64,000 nucleotides of DNA, taken from contig CAYVKA010000017.1 of assembly GCA_964451925.1 (NCBI GenBank), positions 1 to 64,000 of the forward strand, written 5' to 3'. Each line of letters opens with the position of its first letter. The first letter of the stretch is position 1. The notes below the pieces were generated by a model, which searched no databases, was not told where the DNA came from, and saw nothing but the letters and a program-made list of their open reading frames with translations. Shown piece after piece: positions 10,486 through 19,412 of this stretch. The stretch is from Nevskia sp964451925. GTDB taxonomy: Bacteria > Pseudomonadota > Gammaproteobacteria > Nevskiales > Nevskiaceae. The translations under genes were made by a program, and so were the position numbers.

Positions 10486-11655
10486 GTGCAAAAGCCCCGT
10501 ATTCTGGTGATCACCCGCAACCTGCCGCCATTGCGGGGCGGGATGGAACGGCTGAATTTTCATCTATTGCAGGAACTGGCGAAAACTTTTGAGCTGCGTG
10601 TCTGCTGTCCCAAAGAGTGCGTATCCGCTGTTCCTCCCGCGGCGCAGGCGACTGGAGTGCCGCTACGTCCGCTTTCACGATTTATCCTCGAAGGAGCCGT
10701 GCATTCCATCGCACTCGCGCGGCGATTTCGCCCACATCTGGTGCTTGCCGGCAGCGGCCTGACCGCGCCACTCGCGCGAGTGGCTGCGATATCCGTGAAT
10801 GCCAGGTTCGTTGCCTATCTGCATGGTCTGGATATCGTTGCCGAGCACTGGATTTACCAGAAATTATGGGTTCGGCAGTTTTCCGCTCTTGACTTGGTCT
10901 TGGTTAACAGCCGCAATACTGCGGCCCTGGCGGAGCGTGCGGGCGTCCCAGCATCGCGCATCAACGTTGTGCACCCCGGCGTCAGTTTGCCGGCATGGAA
11001 GCCTGCAATGGCGATCGAGTTCCGGCAACATTTCGCATTGGGGGATCGCCCTGTGCTCTTGTCCCTCGGCCGTCTGACATCGAGGAAAGGCATTGTGGAG
11101 TTTCTTGAACGGGTGATGCCCGCGCTGGTGCGGGCGGTGCCCGGGGTATTTCTCGCCGTGATCGGTGGTGAGGCGGTTCATTCCATCAATGCCGACTCAC
11201 GAAGTCAGCGGCAACGCATTCGTGAGGCCATCGGGAGGCTGGGCTTGCACGAACATGTGCAACTCATGGGAGAGCAGGAAGACGCGATGGTGCGCGCTGC
11301 TTTTTTTGCTTCCCGTGCCCTCATATTTCCCGTGCTTGATCAGCCGGGGGATAGCGAAGGTTTTGGGATGGTTGCGGTGGAAGCGGCTGCTCACGGAGTG
11401 CCCACCGTTGCATTTGCAGTGGGGGGCGTAGTGGATGCGGTGGCGGATCCAGAAACCGGTAGCCTGATACCGTCCGGCGACTATTCCCGGATGACCGAAA
11501 AGCTGATCGAGATGTGCAGTGGTTCTGAGCCGGAGGAAGTCAGGCGGAGGAGGCGTGACTTTGCCGCAAGATTCGAATGGAGCCAGTTCGGTGAGCGGGT
11601 CCGGAAGCTGTGCGGGGCGCTCATCGAAAACCCAGATACCGTGAATTTCGTGTGA
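10486..11655 (+). CDS. Family 4 (GT-B) glycosyltransferase
   Basis: Retaining glycosyltransferase, probably adding a sugar during O-antigen or similar glycan assembly on the cytoplasmic face. 389 residues, GTG start 18 bases after the previous stop. The N-terminal half has the acceptor-side pattern RNLPPLRGGMERL; the C-terminal half has LLSLGRLTSRKG and the E-x7-E nucleotide-sugar motif in DSEGFGMVAVEAAAHGVP. Donor and acceptor cannot be assigned. Its last four bases overlap the next gene. Confidence 0.88.
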   Translation: MQKPRILVITRNLPPLRGGMERLNFHLLQELAKTFELRVCCPKECVSAVPPAAQATGVPLRPLSRFILEGAVHSIALARRFRPHLVLAGSGLTAPLARVAAISVNARFVAYLHGLDIVAEHWIYQKLWVRQFSALDLVLVNSRNTAALAERAGVPASRINVVHPGVSLPAWKPAMAIEFRQHFALGDRPVLLSLGRLTSRKGIVEFLERVMPALVRAVPGVFLAVIGGEAVHSINADSRSQRQRIREAIGRLGLHEHVQLMGEQEDAMVRAAFFASRALIFPVLDQPGDSEGFGMVAVEAAAHGVPTVAFAVGGVVDAVADPETGSLIPSGDYSRMTEKLIEMCSGSEPEEVRRRRRDFAARFEWSQFGERVRKLCGALIENPDTVNFV

Positions 11656-12386
11656 GCAGTCACCCGGACAAATTCCAGCGCAAGCCACATGCCGTGCTTG
11701 ATGCTGCGTCGCGCCGATTGAAAGCTCTGAAGATCGAAAGGTTGCTGGATCTGACGCCTGGTACCAAGCCTATTCGAATGCTGGAAATCGGTTGCGGAAT
11801 AGGTGGAATATCACACTATTTTGGTACCCACACCGGGCTCGAGTGTGACGTGGACGCCGTCGATGTCGTTGATCTCCGGCAACTGAAAGAGGGCTACCGC
11901 TTCACTCGTGTGTCAGGAACCGAGTTGCCGTTTCCGGATGCCAGCTTCGACGTCGTTATCAGCAATCACGTGATCGAACATGTCGGCGATCGTAGCAGTC
12001 AGGCACATCACCTGAGCGAAGTCCGGCGCGTCATGAAACGTGGCGGCCGTGGCTATCTGGCGGTGCCGAATCGCTGGCAACTGGTCGAGCCCCATTATGG
12101 GCTGGCATTTCTGAGCTGGTTGCCGCATGCCTTGCGGACACCTTATCTAAGGCTCATGAATAAGGGATGGTTCTACGATTGCGAACCGTTGACAGTGGTT
12201 GAGCTGGAATCTCTGCTGTGCAAAGCCGGCTTCGAATTTGACAATGTCTGCGTAGATGCCGCGCGCCTAACATTCGCGCTTGAGCGCCCCGATTCTGCAA
12301 TCATTTCCTTCCTGCTCCGAATGCCAATACCCATTTTGAACAGAACAAAGAGCATCATTCCGACACTGATTTATGTGCTTCGGTAG
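11652..12386 (+). CDS. Class I SAM-dependent methyltransferase
   Basis: Predicted small-molecule or sugar methyltransferase of the Methyltransf_11 type. SAM motif I is MLEIGCGIGG near residue 43, and the motif around FDVVISNHVIEHV follows. I choose the GTG at 11652 because it overlaps the stop of the upstream gene in the coupling pattern GTGA; the frame also opens 42 bases earlier, deep inside the previous gene. The product is then 244 residues. The setting suggests that it methylates a glycan residue, perhaps as a chain cap, but this is inference. Confidence 0.82.
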   Translation: MSSHPDKFQRKPHAVLDAASRRLKALKIERLLDLTPGTKPIRMLEIGCGIGGISHYFGTHTGLECDVDAVDVVDLRQLKEGYRFTRVSGTELPFPDASFDVVISNHVIEHVGDRSSQAHHLSEVRRVMKRGGRGYLAVPNRWQLVEPHYGLAFLSWLPHALRTPYLRLMNKGWFYDCEPLTVVELESLLCKAGFEFDNVCVDAARLTFALERPDSAIISFLLRMPIPILNRTKSIIPTLIYVLR

Positions 12387-12481
12387 CCTGAATTTGCGAT
12401 GAGTACTCGGGCAAACTTTCCCTTCAGATTCTGCGCGATGACCGTAGTCCGTCGGCTGCAGATTCGCCACACATTTCTAAC

Positions 12482-13837
12482 ATGACCTTGGCTAAAGTGA
12501 CCTTGCTTGGGCGTGCCGCCCGGGTTGCTCATATTGACGGTGCAACATTCTTCTCCATCGTCAACAAGGCATGGGGTGGTTTGGTGGGAATGGTTTCCGT
12601 TGTGCTGATCGCAAAAACTTTGTCGCCAGTTGAGCAAGGTTTTTACTACACATTTTCGAGTCTTCTTGCACTGCAGGTTGTGCTCGAACTCGGCTTTTCT
12701 TACGTGATCGCCCAAGTTACGGCGCATGAGTTTGCGCTCAGTGAACAGCATGAATCTACGTCTGTTCGAAAGCGAGCATTTTCCAGGTTGATCTCTGTAT
12801 TTTGGCTAAGTTTGAAGTGGTATGGGATTCTCGCCATTTTTTTTGCCGTGTTCTGTTCCATGAGCGGGGAAATTTTCTTTCATGCCACTTCATCAGATTC
12901 CCCCCGAGTCTGGAATATTCCATGGCTTCTGGCGGTGATGACATTTGCTCTATCTATACCGCTGATTCCGGTGTACTCATTTCTTGAAGGCTGCAACCGC
13001 GTGTCGGCGGTAGCGAAAGCCCGGACGATTCAAGATGTTGTCGCATATTGCGCCCTATGGGGGATGTTCTTGCTTGGCGCCGGCCTCTATGCCGTTCCAG
13101 CGCTGTACCTGGCAAAGGTATTGGCAGGAATCTCAGGGTTAATATTGACCGGGCAGGGCCCATTCTTGCTCTCAATACTGCGTGCTGATGTAAACACGTC
13201 CGAGGCAATTTCATGGAGAAAGGAAATATTCCCGTTCCAATGGAAGATCGGACTTAGTTGGTTGAGCGGCTATCTGATTTTTCAATTGATCAGCCCCGCG
13301 TTATTTTCGGCTCAAGGGCCGAAAGCCGCGGGGCAGGCCGGAATGACCATTGCGATATTCACCGGGTTCAACGCCTTAATGAGCTCCTGGGTGATTACAA
13401 AGTCGCCGTATTTTTGTCAATTGGTCGCCCTGGGGCGAAGCCAAGAACTGAGAGCGGCCTTTCGTCGAGCTGCTTTAACATCCACATTGATTTCGGTTCT
13501 GGGGCTGTGCACCCTGGTAGGAGGGCTGATGATCTTACGGGGAGTCAGTCTGGAGATATCCGAGAGGATACTGAGCAATAAATCTCTGATTGTTCTTGCC
13601 GGCGCTTCGCTGGCAAATCACATTATTACTTCTGTCGCTGTATTTCTAAGAGCGTTCAAGGAGGAACCTTTTGTCGCGCAAGCCATCACGGTAGGTTTAC
13701 TGATGGCGCTGACGGTTCTTATGACGTCTTATATATCGACTTTTGCAGTTGCAGCTGGGTATTCCGCAGTGATCGTTTTCGTATCCCTTCCATGGGCGGC
13801 GATCATATTTATGAAGCGATATCGGGAAGTGTCCTGA
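12482..13837 (+). CDS. Wzx-like oligosaccharide flippase (polysaccharide biosynthesis membrane protein)
   Basis: 451-residue protein with about a dozen hydrophobic segments and the general layout of Wzx/RfbX (MOP superfamily) flippases, which turn lipid-linked O-units across the inner membrane. The N-terminal part, with AWGGLVGMVSVVLIAKTLSP, resembles the first helices of Wzx. Sequence within this family diverges strongly, so the call rests on topology and setting among glycosyltransferases. GC is clearly lower than in the flanks. No Wzy polymerase is visible in the locus. Confidence 0.72.
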   Translation: MTLAKVTLLGRAARVAHIDGATFFSIVNKAWGGLVGMVSVVLIAKTLSPVEQGFYYTFSSLLALQVVLELGFSYVIAQVTAHEFALSEQHESTSVRKRAFSRLISVFWLSLKWYGILAIFFAVFCSMSGEIFFHATSSDSPRVWNIPWLLAVMTFALSIPLIPVYSFLEGCNRVSAVAKARTIQDVVAYCALWGMFLLGAGLYAVPALYLAKVLAGISGLILTGQGPFLLSILRADVNTSEAISWRKEIFPFQWKIGLSWLSGYLIFQLISPALFSAQGPKAAGQAGMTIAIFTGFNALMSSWVITKSPYFCQLVALGRSQELRAAFRRAALTSTLISVLGLCTLVGGLMILRGVSLEISERILSNKSLIVLAGASLANHIITSVAVFLRAFKEEPFVAQAITVGLLMALTVLMTSYISTFAVAAGYSAVIVFVSLPWAAIIFMKRYREVS

Positions 13838-13870
13838 CAGCGGACATCAGCTTCGTCCGATCGGACCGTC

Positions 13871-14908
13871 CTAGGCGCTTTTGTCGTCTTGGGCGGGGTA
13901 GCTGAATCGGTATCTGGGGCGTGCGAGTGAAATGCTTGCGCGTATGATTTGCTCGTCCAGGACATAAATCATCCAGCGGGCGAGCGCCGAAATTTTCTGT
14001 AGATGCGGCGACGATTTAAATAGTGGCCAAATAAATAACCAATATCTGAAATTCGTACTATAGTGTTTTGAAAAAATTGAAGTTATGTCTTTTTTGTTTT
14101 CTCCTATCATCTGATCGCCTGGCGCGCCGTTGGTAATGTATCTGGGGAAATGACTGATTAGCGCGCGGTTATTTATTTTTTTGACTAATGCCGGATATTT
14201 ATAAAAATAATCCGAAAGTATCCGATTGTTGTTTTCCACAAACACCTTGAACAGTGCATAGCCCGCACCATTCCCGCTTTTGGACGCTACCAATGTGGTT
14301 GAAATATAGGCCAGCGGCCTGTCTGCCAATACCAATGGCAGGACCCAGGCGTATTGAACGAGATTTGTTCCAGCTAGGTTCTCGATGCTTTTCGCGGATG
14401 TGTGGAATGCTGCCTTGTGGACAATCAAAGCAAAGACGGATGCGAGATGCAATTCCAGTCGTTTGACAAATAGGGCTCTGCTCAAAATGCGGACGTCAAC
14501 TGAGTGATTTGGATACGCGCTGATGTCCAATTGGTCGGTAAAGCCGACGGGTTTGGCAAAGATCAGGCCGGGCGTTACGAGGTCAATTGTGTCCATCACC
14601 GCACGTAGTGCATTGGGAAGCAGGAAGTCGTCATCTCCGATGATCCATACATACCTTCCGCTTGCTTCCTGATAGGTCTTGGCAATATTACGGTCTGCTC
14701 CAGTATTTTCCTCATTTCTCCAGTAGCGTATTGGCAACAAGCCGAGGTACTTTTCGACGACCTGCAACGTGTCATCTGTTGAAGCGTTGTCTGAAATGAC
14801 TATCTCTACATCGGATAGGGATGGCATCGCCTGGTTGGCGATTGATCGCAATAGAACATCAAGATACCGGGCGCGGTTGTAGGTGGGGATCGCAAGAGTT
14901 AATTTCAT
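13871..14908 (-). CDS. Family 2 glycosyltransferase
   Basis: GT-A glycosyltransferase, probably for a surface glycan. The N terminus is MKLTLAIPTYNRARYLDVLL, followed by VEIVISDNASTDDT and the acidic motif VWIIGDDDFL. I start at the ATG giving MKLTLAIP, which has a GGA ribosome site 4 bases upstream; an in-frame ATG 66 bases further upstream would add an unrelated tail. 345 residues. It is AT-rich for this genome, and it is one of two minus-strand genes within an otherwise plus-strand sugar locus. Donor and acceptor are unknown. Confidence 0.82.
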   Translation of the reverse strand: MKLTLAIPTYNRARYLDVLLRSIANQAMPSLSDVEIVISDNASTDDTLQVVEKYLGLLPIRYWRNEENTGADRNIAKTYQEASGRYVWIIGDDDFLLPNALRAVMDTIDLVTPGLIFAKPVGFTDQLDISAYPNHSVDVRILSRALFVKRLELHLASVFALIVHKAAFHTSAKSIENLAGTNLVQYAWVLPLVLADRPLAYISTTLVASKSGNGAGYALFKVFVENNNRILSDYFYKYPALVKKINNRALISHFPRYITNGAPGDQMIGENKKDITSIFSKHYSTNFRYWLFIWPLFKSSPHLQKISALARWMIYVLDEQIIRASISLARPRYRFSYPAQDDKSA

Positions 14909-15110
14909 TTTTCCAGGTGATTTTGTATTCACACTAAATGCCGATGCATGGCTCGTCTGTGGTATAAATTTCATACGCTTGAATCAACGAATGTCCAGCT
15001 ACAGGAACGAATGTTGTGAGCTTCAAGTTGAAAAAATGACGAGCTTTTCTTCTGCGACCAAGTTACAGCCCATTTTCGGAGTGGCGTTTAGTTTATAGGC
15101 ATAGAGATTC

Positions 15111-16109
15111 GTGACAAAAATACGATTTCTAGTAGGAGATAAAGTCTCATTGATCCAGGTTGAGACGCAGTCGAGTCTGTTGGAGCAGGCGCTCTCCCAG
15201 AATCTGTCGATCAGCTACTCATGCAGACGAGGAGATTGCGGTCAATGCCTTGGTGAGTTGCTAGATGGGAAAGTCGAGCCGTTGGATGTCAATAAGCCTT
15301 TGCTTCAGAAGGAAAAATTATATCTCTGCAATGCTCTGGCCCGCTCAGATTTGACGGTCAGGCTGCCCTATTCTCCGGAAACTGAACATATAAAGGTGCT
15401 GCGGAGCCCCTGCAAGATCCATGAACTGAGGCCGCTGTCCGAAAATGTAATGGAAGTCAGATTGCGCATGCCCCAGGCATCGCAATTCGAATTTGTCCCC
15501 GGGCAATATATTCACCTCACCAACAAAGAACGAGTGACCCGAAGTTACTCTCTTGCGGCACCACCAGCCTCGGACCGTCACCTTTGTATTCACGTTAAGC
15601 GGATCGACGGGGGTCTATTTAGCGATTACTTATTTCTGCGTGCCCGCCAGGAAGACGTCCTTCATCTGGAAGGGCCGCTGGGCCGCTTTGTTATGCCTGA
15701 CCGCGGATCCGTGTCTAAAACGATCTTTCTTGCAACTGGCACTGGAATTGCGCCGGCTCATGCTATTTTGAGTGCGCTGACTGTTCAACAGTTGAGCCGA
15801 TGTGGAGCGCTGTTTTTGTACTGGGGCAATCGATGCCGAAAGGATGCTTATTGGCATGATCGGCTGGGAGATCTGGCACAACGTCTTGGGGTGCGGTATG
15901 TCCCTGTATTCTCGCGCGAAGCCAGTTCCGGCTCAGCGGTACAGTTGTCCTATGTGCAAGATTTGGTCGCGGCTGAGCATGCCGATTTAAAAGATGCGCG
16001 AATTTATGCTTCCGGAAATCCGGCAATGGTGGAAACCACATGCAAGCAGGCAGCAGCATTGGGGCTGCCAGCAGGGAATTTCCATGCGGACCCGTTTACA
16101 GCTTCCTGA
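15111..16109 (+). CDS. ddhD: CDP-6-deoxy-delta-3,4-glucoseen reductase (ferredoxin-type, DdhD/RfbI/AscD)
   Basis: Electron-transfer partner of DdhC in making CDP-4-keto-3,6-dideoxy-D-glucose: takes electrons from NAD(P)H through FAD and a [2Fe-2S] centre. Plant-type ferredoxin domain first, with cluster ligands Cys38, Cys43, Cys46 and Cys73 (SCRRGDCGQC, then YLCNA). Next an FAD domain with RSYSLA and an NAD domain with LATGTGIAPAHAIL. 332 residues, as in Yersinia and Salmonella homologues. GTG start. The order ddhD-ddhA-ddhB-ddhC matches the Yersinia pseudotuberculosis O-antigen locus. Confidence 0.92.
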   Translation: MTKIRFLVGDKVSLIQVETQSSLLEQALSQNLSISYSCRRGDCGQCLGELLDGKVEPLDVNKPLLQKEKLYLCNALARSDLTVRLPYSPETEHIKVLRSPCKIHELRPLSENVMEVRLRMPQASQFEFVPGQYIHLTNKERVTRSYSLAAPPASDRHLCIHVKRIDGGLFSDYLFLRARQEDVLHLEGPLGRFVMPDRGSVSKTIFLATGTGIAPAHAILSALTVQQLSRCGALFLYWGNRCRKDAYWHDRLGDLAQRLGVRYVPVFSREASSGSAVQLSYVQDLVAAEHADLKDARIYASGNPAMVETTCKQAAALGLPAGNFHADPFTAS

Positions 16110-16178
16110 TAATAAATGGCGATGGGACAGGCGCTGCCACGCCCGAATTTTCCCATCTTTCGATATTGAGGTGATGTT

Positions 16179-16949
16179 TTGAAAGCAGTGATCCTGGCCG
16201 GGGGGCTCGGCACCCGCCTTAGCGAAGAAACCACCATCAGGCCCAAGCCGATGGTGGAAATCGGCGGCAAGCCGATCCTCTGGCATATCATGAAGATCTA
16301 TTCTGCTTATGGGGTACGAGATTTTATTATCTGCCTTGGATATAAGGGCTACATCATAAAAGAGTACTTCGCCAATTACTTTCTTCACATGTCCGATGTC
16401 ACCATCGATCTGGCCTGCAATAAGATAGAGATGCACAACAACAATGCAGAGCCATGGCGTGTGACCCTGGTTGATACTGGTGCCGATACTATGACCGGTG
16501 GCCGTTTGCTGCGTGTACGGGAGCATCTTGGAGACGAAGAAGATTTCTACTTTACCTATGGCGATGGGCTAAGCGACGCGAATATTGCCGATGTTCTCAA
16601 ATTCCACAAAACTCACGGCAAGCTCGTCACGCTTACTGGCGCGCTTCCGCCTACCCGCTTCGGCGTACTTGCGATGGACGATGATCGGGTAGTGTCTTTC
16701 AAAGAGAAGCCGAGCGGCGCAGAAGGCTGGATCAATGGTGGCTTCTTCGTGCTTTCCCCCAAAGTCATTGACTTTATTGCCGATGACAGCACTGTATGGG
16801 AGCGCGATCCCCTGGAGAAGTTGTCCGGCCTCGGAGAGGTCCTGGCGTACAAACATTCGGGCTTTTGGCAGCCCATGGACACGCTGCGAGACAAGAACTA
16901 CCTGGAAGCCTTGTGGCAGTCCGGCAAAGCGCCTTGGAAAGTCTGGTGA
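16179..16949 (+). CDS. rfbF: Glucose-1-phosphate cytidylyltransferase
   Basis: Makes CDP-glucose from CTP and glucose-1-phosphate, the committed step to CDP-dideoxyhexoses (also called ddhA). 256 residues, typical length. The nucleotidyltransferase signature is AGGLGTRLSEETTIRPKPM with EIGGKPILWHI next to it, then YGDGLSD for metal binding. The start is TTG, supported by a GAGGTGA ribosome site 6 bases upstream. The last four bases overlap the GTG of the next gene. Confidence 0.95.
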   Translation: MKAVILAGGLGTRLSEETTIRPKPMVEIGGKPILWHIMKIYSAYGVRDFIICLGYKGYIIKEYFANYFLHMSDVTIDLACNKIEMHNNNAEPWRVTLVDTGADTMTGGRLLRVREHLGDEEDFYFTYGDGLSDANIADVLKFHKTHGKLVTLTGALPPTRFGVLAMDDDRVVSFKEKPSGAEGWINGGFFVLSPKVIDFIADDSTVWERDPLEKLSGLGEVLAYKHSGFWQPMDTLRDKNYLEALWQSGKAPWKVW

Positions 16950-18019
16950 CTCCCGCCTTTTGGCAAGGCAAGCGAGTATTTCTGACAGGCCATACCGGCT
17001 TCAAGGGGGGCTGGCTTGCAATTTGGCTCAACCAGCTGGGCGCAGGCGTCACCGGATACTCCCTACCGCCACCAACCGATCCGAGCCTTTTCAGGGCGGC
17101 TGGAATTAACGAGTTTGTTCACACCATATCTGGTGATGTACGGGATTTGAACCATCTCGTCGATGTCATGCAACAGGCTGAGCCCGAGATTGTTTTCCAC
17201 CTGGCCGCACAGTCCCTCGTGCGCCAAGCGTACAGAAGTCCGGTTGACACGTACGCATCCAATGTCATGGGCACCGTCCACCTGCTTGAAGCGGTGCGGA
17301 TGTGCAAATCAGTCCGTGCTGTGGTTGTTATTACGAGTGACAAGTGCTACGAGAATCGCGAGTGGCTTTGGGGTTATCGTGAGAATGAACCGATGGGGGG
17401 GCGGGATCCGTATAGCAGCAGCAAGGGCTGTGCTGAGTTGGTGACATCCGCCTATCGTCAATCCTACTTCCACCCCCGGCAATACCAGGAGCATCGCGTC
17501 GCAATCGCCAGCGCGCGGGCGGGAAACGTAATCGGCGGTGGAGACTGGGCGGAAGACCGCCTCATTCCGGATTGTGTGCGCGCCATTGCCAAAGGTGAAG
17601 CGCTCTCCATCCGCTTTCCTCATGCGATCCGGCCGTGGCAGCATGTGCTCGAACCCCTTTCGGGTTATATGACACTTGCTCAGCGATTGATGACGGAGGG
17701 CCCGGCCTTTGCTGAAGAATGGAACTTCGGTCCCCCTGACAACGAAGCCAAATCCGTTTTGTGGCTGGTAGAGAAGTTCGCGACGCTTTGGGGCGATGGC
17801 TTTCGTTGGCATGTGGACCAAACGCCTAATTCGCACGAAGCGCATTACCTGAAGCTCGATAGCTCCAAAGCACGCATGCATCTGCACTGGGAGGGCCGCT
17901 GGCCGCTTGTCGAAGCGCTGAGCAGAGTTGTCGATTGGCATCGTGCACATGAAGCCGGTTTGGATATGCACAAGATATGCCTCGAGCAAATCAAGGCTTA
18001 CGAGAACACGGGGAATTGA
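16946..18019 (+). CDS. rfbG: CDP-glucose 4,6-dehydratase
   Basis: NAD-dependent short-chain dehydrogenase/reductase that turns CDP-glucose into CDP-4-keto-6-deoxyglucose (also ddhB). The Rossmann glycine motif is GHTGFKGGWLAIWL, the catalytic YxxxK is in DPYSSSKGCAE, and TSDKCYEN is the active-site strand. The GTG at 16946 overlaps the rfbF stop (GTGA) and gives 357 residues, the normal length; the frame is open about 150 bases further upstream but only as a shadow of rfbF. Confidence 0.95.
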   Translation: MTPAFWQGKRVFLTGHTGFKGGWLAIWLNQLGAGVTGYSLPPPTDPSLFRAAGINEFVHTISGDVRDLNHLVDVMQQAEPEIVFHLAAQSLVRQAYRSPVDTYASNVMGTVHLLEAVRMCKSVRAVVVITSDKCYENREWLWGYRENEPMGGRDPYSSSKGCAELVTSAYRQSYFHPRQYQEHRVAIASARAGNVIGGGDWAEDRLIPDCVRAIAKGEALSIRFPHAIRPWQHVLEPLSGYMTLAQRLMTEGPAFAEEWNFGPPDNEAKSVLWLVEKFATLWGDGFRWHVDQTPNSHEAHYLKLDSSKARMHLHWEGRWPLVEALSRVVDWHRAHEAGLDMHKICLEQIKAYENTGN

Positions 18020-18022
18020 AAA

Positions 18023-19339
18023 TTGGATCGTTTACAAGATCTTCGTTCGGAGATCGCCAAGTTAGTTGTGGAATATGCAGATCTCAGATTCTCTGATAAG
18101 GCCTTCACTGCCGGATCGACGGCAATACCACCGTCCGGCAAGGTGATTGGTGCGAAAGAGCTTCAGTATATGGTGGATGCCTGTCTCGACGGATGGCTGA
18201 CCACTGGCAGGTTCAATGATGCATTCGAAGCGCGCCTGGCGGCGTTTCTGGGGGTGAAATATGTTTCTACCGTCAATTCAGGCTCTTCGGCCAACTTGCT
18301 GGCATTCTCAGCCCTGACCTCACCAAGGCTGGGCGAGCGCGCCATCAAGCCGGGTGACGAAATAATCGGCGTGGCCGCGGGGTTTCCGACTACTGTAAAT
18401 CCCATATTGCAATTCGGTGCCGTGCCGGTCTTTGTAGATGTCGACATTCCCACATACAACATCGATCCCGACAAGGTCGAGGCGGCGATTTCAGACAAAA
18501 CAAAGGGCATCATGCTCGCCCATACTCTGGGCAATCCCTATAACCTCGACGTCATTACCGGCATATGCAAGAAGTACAAGCTTTGGTTGATCGAGGATTG
18601 CTGTGACGCGCTAGGCGCCACTTATCAAGGACGACTGGTGGGTACATTCGGGGACATTGGAACCCTCAGTTTCTATCCGGCTCATCACATCACAATGGGC
18701 GAGGGAGGGGCCGTTTTTACGAACAACCCCGAGTTGAAGTTGATCATGGATTCATTCCGCGACTGGGGCCGCGACTGCTACTGTGCCCCAGGGAAGGACA
18801 ACACCTGCGGAAAGCGTTTCTGCTGGAAGCTCGGTGATTTGCCGCGAGGCTACGACCATAAATATATCTATTCGCACCTGGGCTACAACCTCAAGATCAC
18901 CGATATGCAGGCCGCCTGTGCGCTCGCACAGATGGACCGTGCGGAAGAGTTTATCGCTGCTCGCCGCCGGAACTTTGACTTCCTGAAAGAGCGCCTGAAG
19001 ACCTGCGACGAATTCCTTGTTCTGCCCGAAGCTACACCGAACAGTGATCCATCGTGGTTTGGCTTTCCTATTACCCTCAAGTCAGGGGTGAACTTTGATC
19101 GGGTCGATTTATTGACCTACCTGGATCAGCAAAAAATAGGAACCAGGCTCTTGTTTGGAGGCAACCTGATTCGCCAACCTTATATGGCCGGACGAACTTA
19201 TCGAGTGGTAGGAAATCTTGAAAATACAGAACGCATTATGAACAGTACGTTTTGGATTGGCGTCTACCCCGCTCTTAATGAGGAAAGGCTGGAGTATGTT
19301 GCCCAGCAGATCGAGCAATTCATGGGCATCGGATTCTGA
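18023..19339 (+). CDS. rfbH: CDP-4-keto-6-deoxyglucose 3-dehydrase (PLP/PMP and [2Fe-2S], DdhC/RfbH)
   Basis: C3-deoxygenating enzyme that works with DdhD to yield CDP-4-keto-3,6-dideoxyglucose. It has an aminotransferase fold, but the usual PLP lysine is replaced by histidine: FYPAHHITMGEGG, His221/His222, matching His220 of the Yersinia enzyme. The iron-sulfur ligands also fit the family spacing exactly: Cys194-x57-Cys252-x1-Cys254-x7-Cys262. 438 residues. TTG start, 3 bases after rfbG. These residues make the call unusually secure and show that the enzyme should be active. Confidence 0.96.
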   Translation: MDRLQDLRSEIAKLVVEYADLRFSDKAFTAGSTAIPPSGKVIGAKELQYMVDACLDGWLTTGRFNDAFEARLAAFLGVKYVSTVNSGSSANLLAFSALTSPRLGERAIKPGDEIIGVAAGFPTTVNPILQFGAVPVFVDVDIPTYNIDPDKVEAAISDKTKGIMLAHTLGNPYNLDVITGICKKYKLWLIEDCCDALGATYQGRLVGTFGDIGTLSFYPAHHITMGEGGAVFTNNPELKLIMDSFRDWGRDCYCAPGKDNTCGKRFCWKLGDLPRGYDHKYIYSHLGYNLKITDMQAACALAQMDRAEEFIAARRRNFDFLKERLKTCDEFLVLPEATPNSDPSWFGFPITLKSGVNFDRVDLLTYLDQQKIGTRLLFGGNLIRQPYMAGRTYRVVGNLENTERIMNSTFWIGVYPALNEERLEYVAQQIEQFMGIGF

Positions 19340-19412
19340 ATGTTGCAGGCCTGCAGCGGGAAAATGCCACAAGTATCATTGCTGCGTGCATTGAATTTAC
19401 GAGAATGGTGAC

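Noticed and set aside
16796..16945. N-terminal extension of CDP-glucose 4,6-dehydratase
   Set aside because: It overlaps rfbF in another frame; the GTG at 16946 gives normal length and a GTGA overlap.
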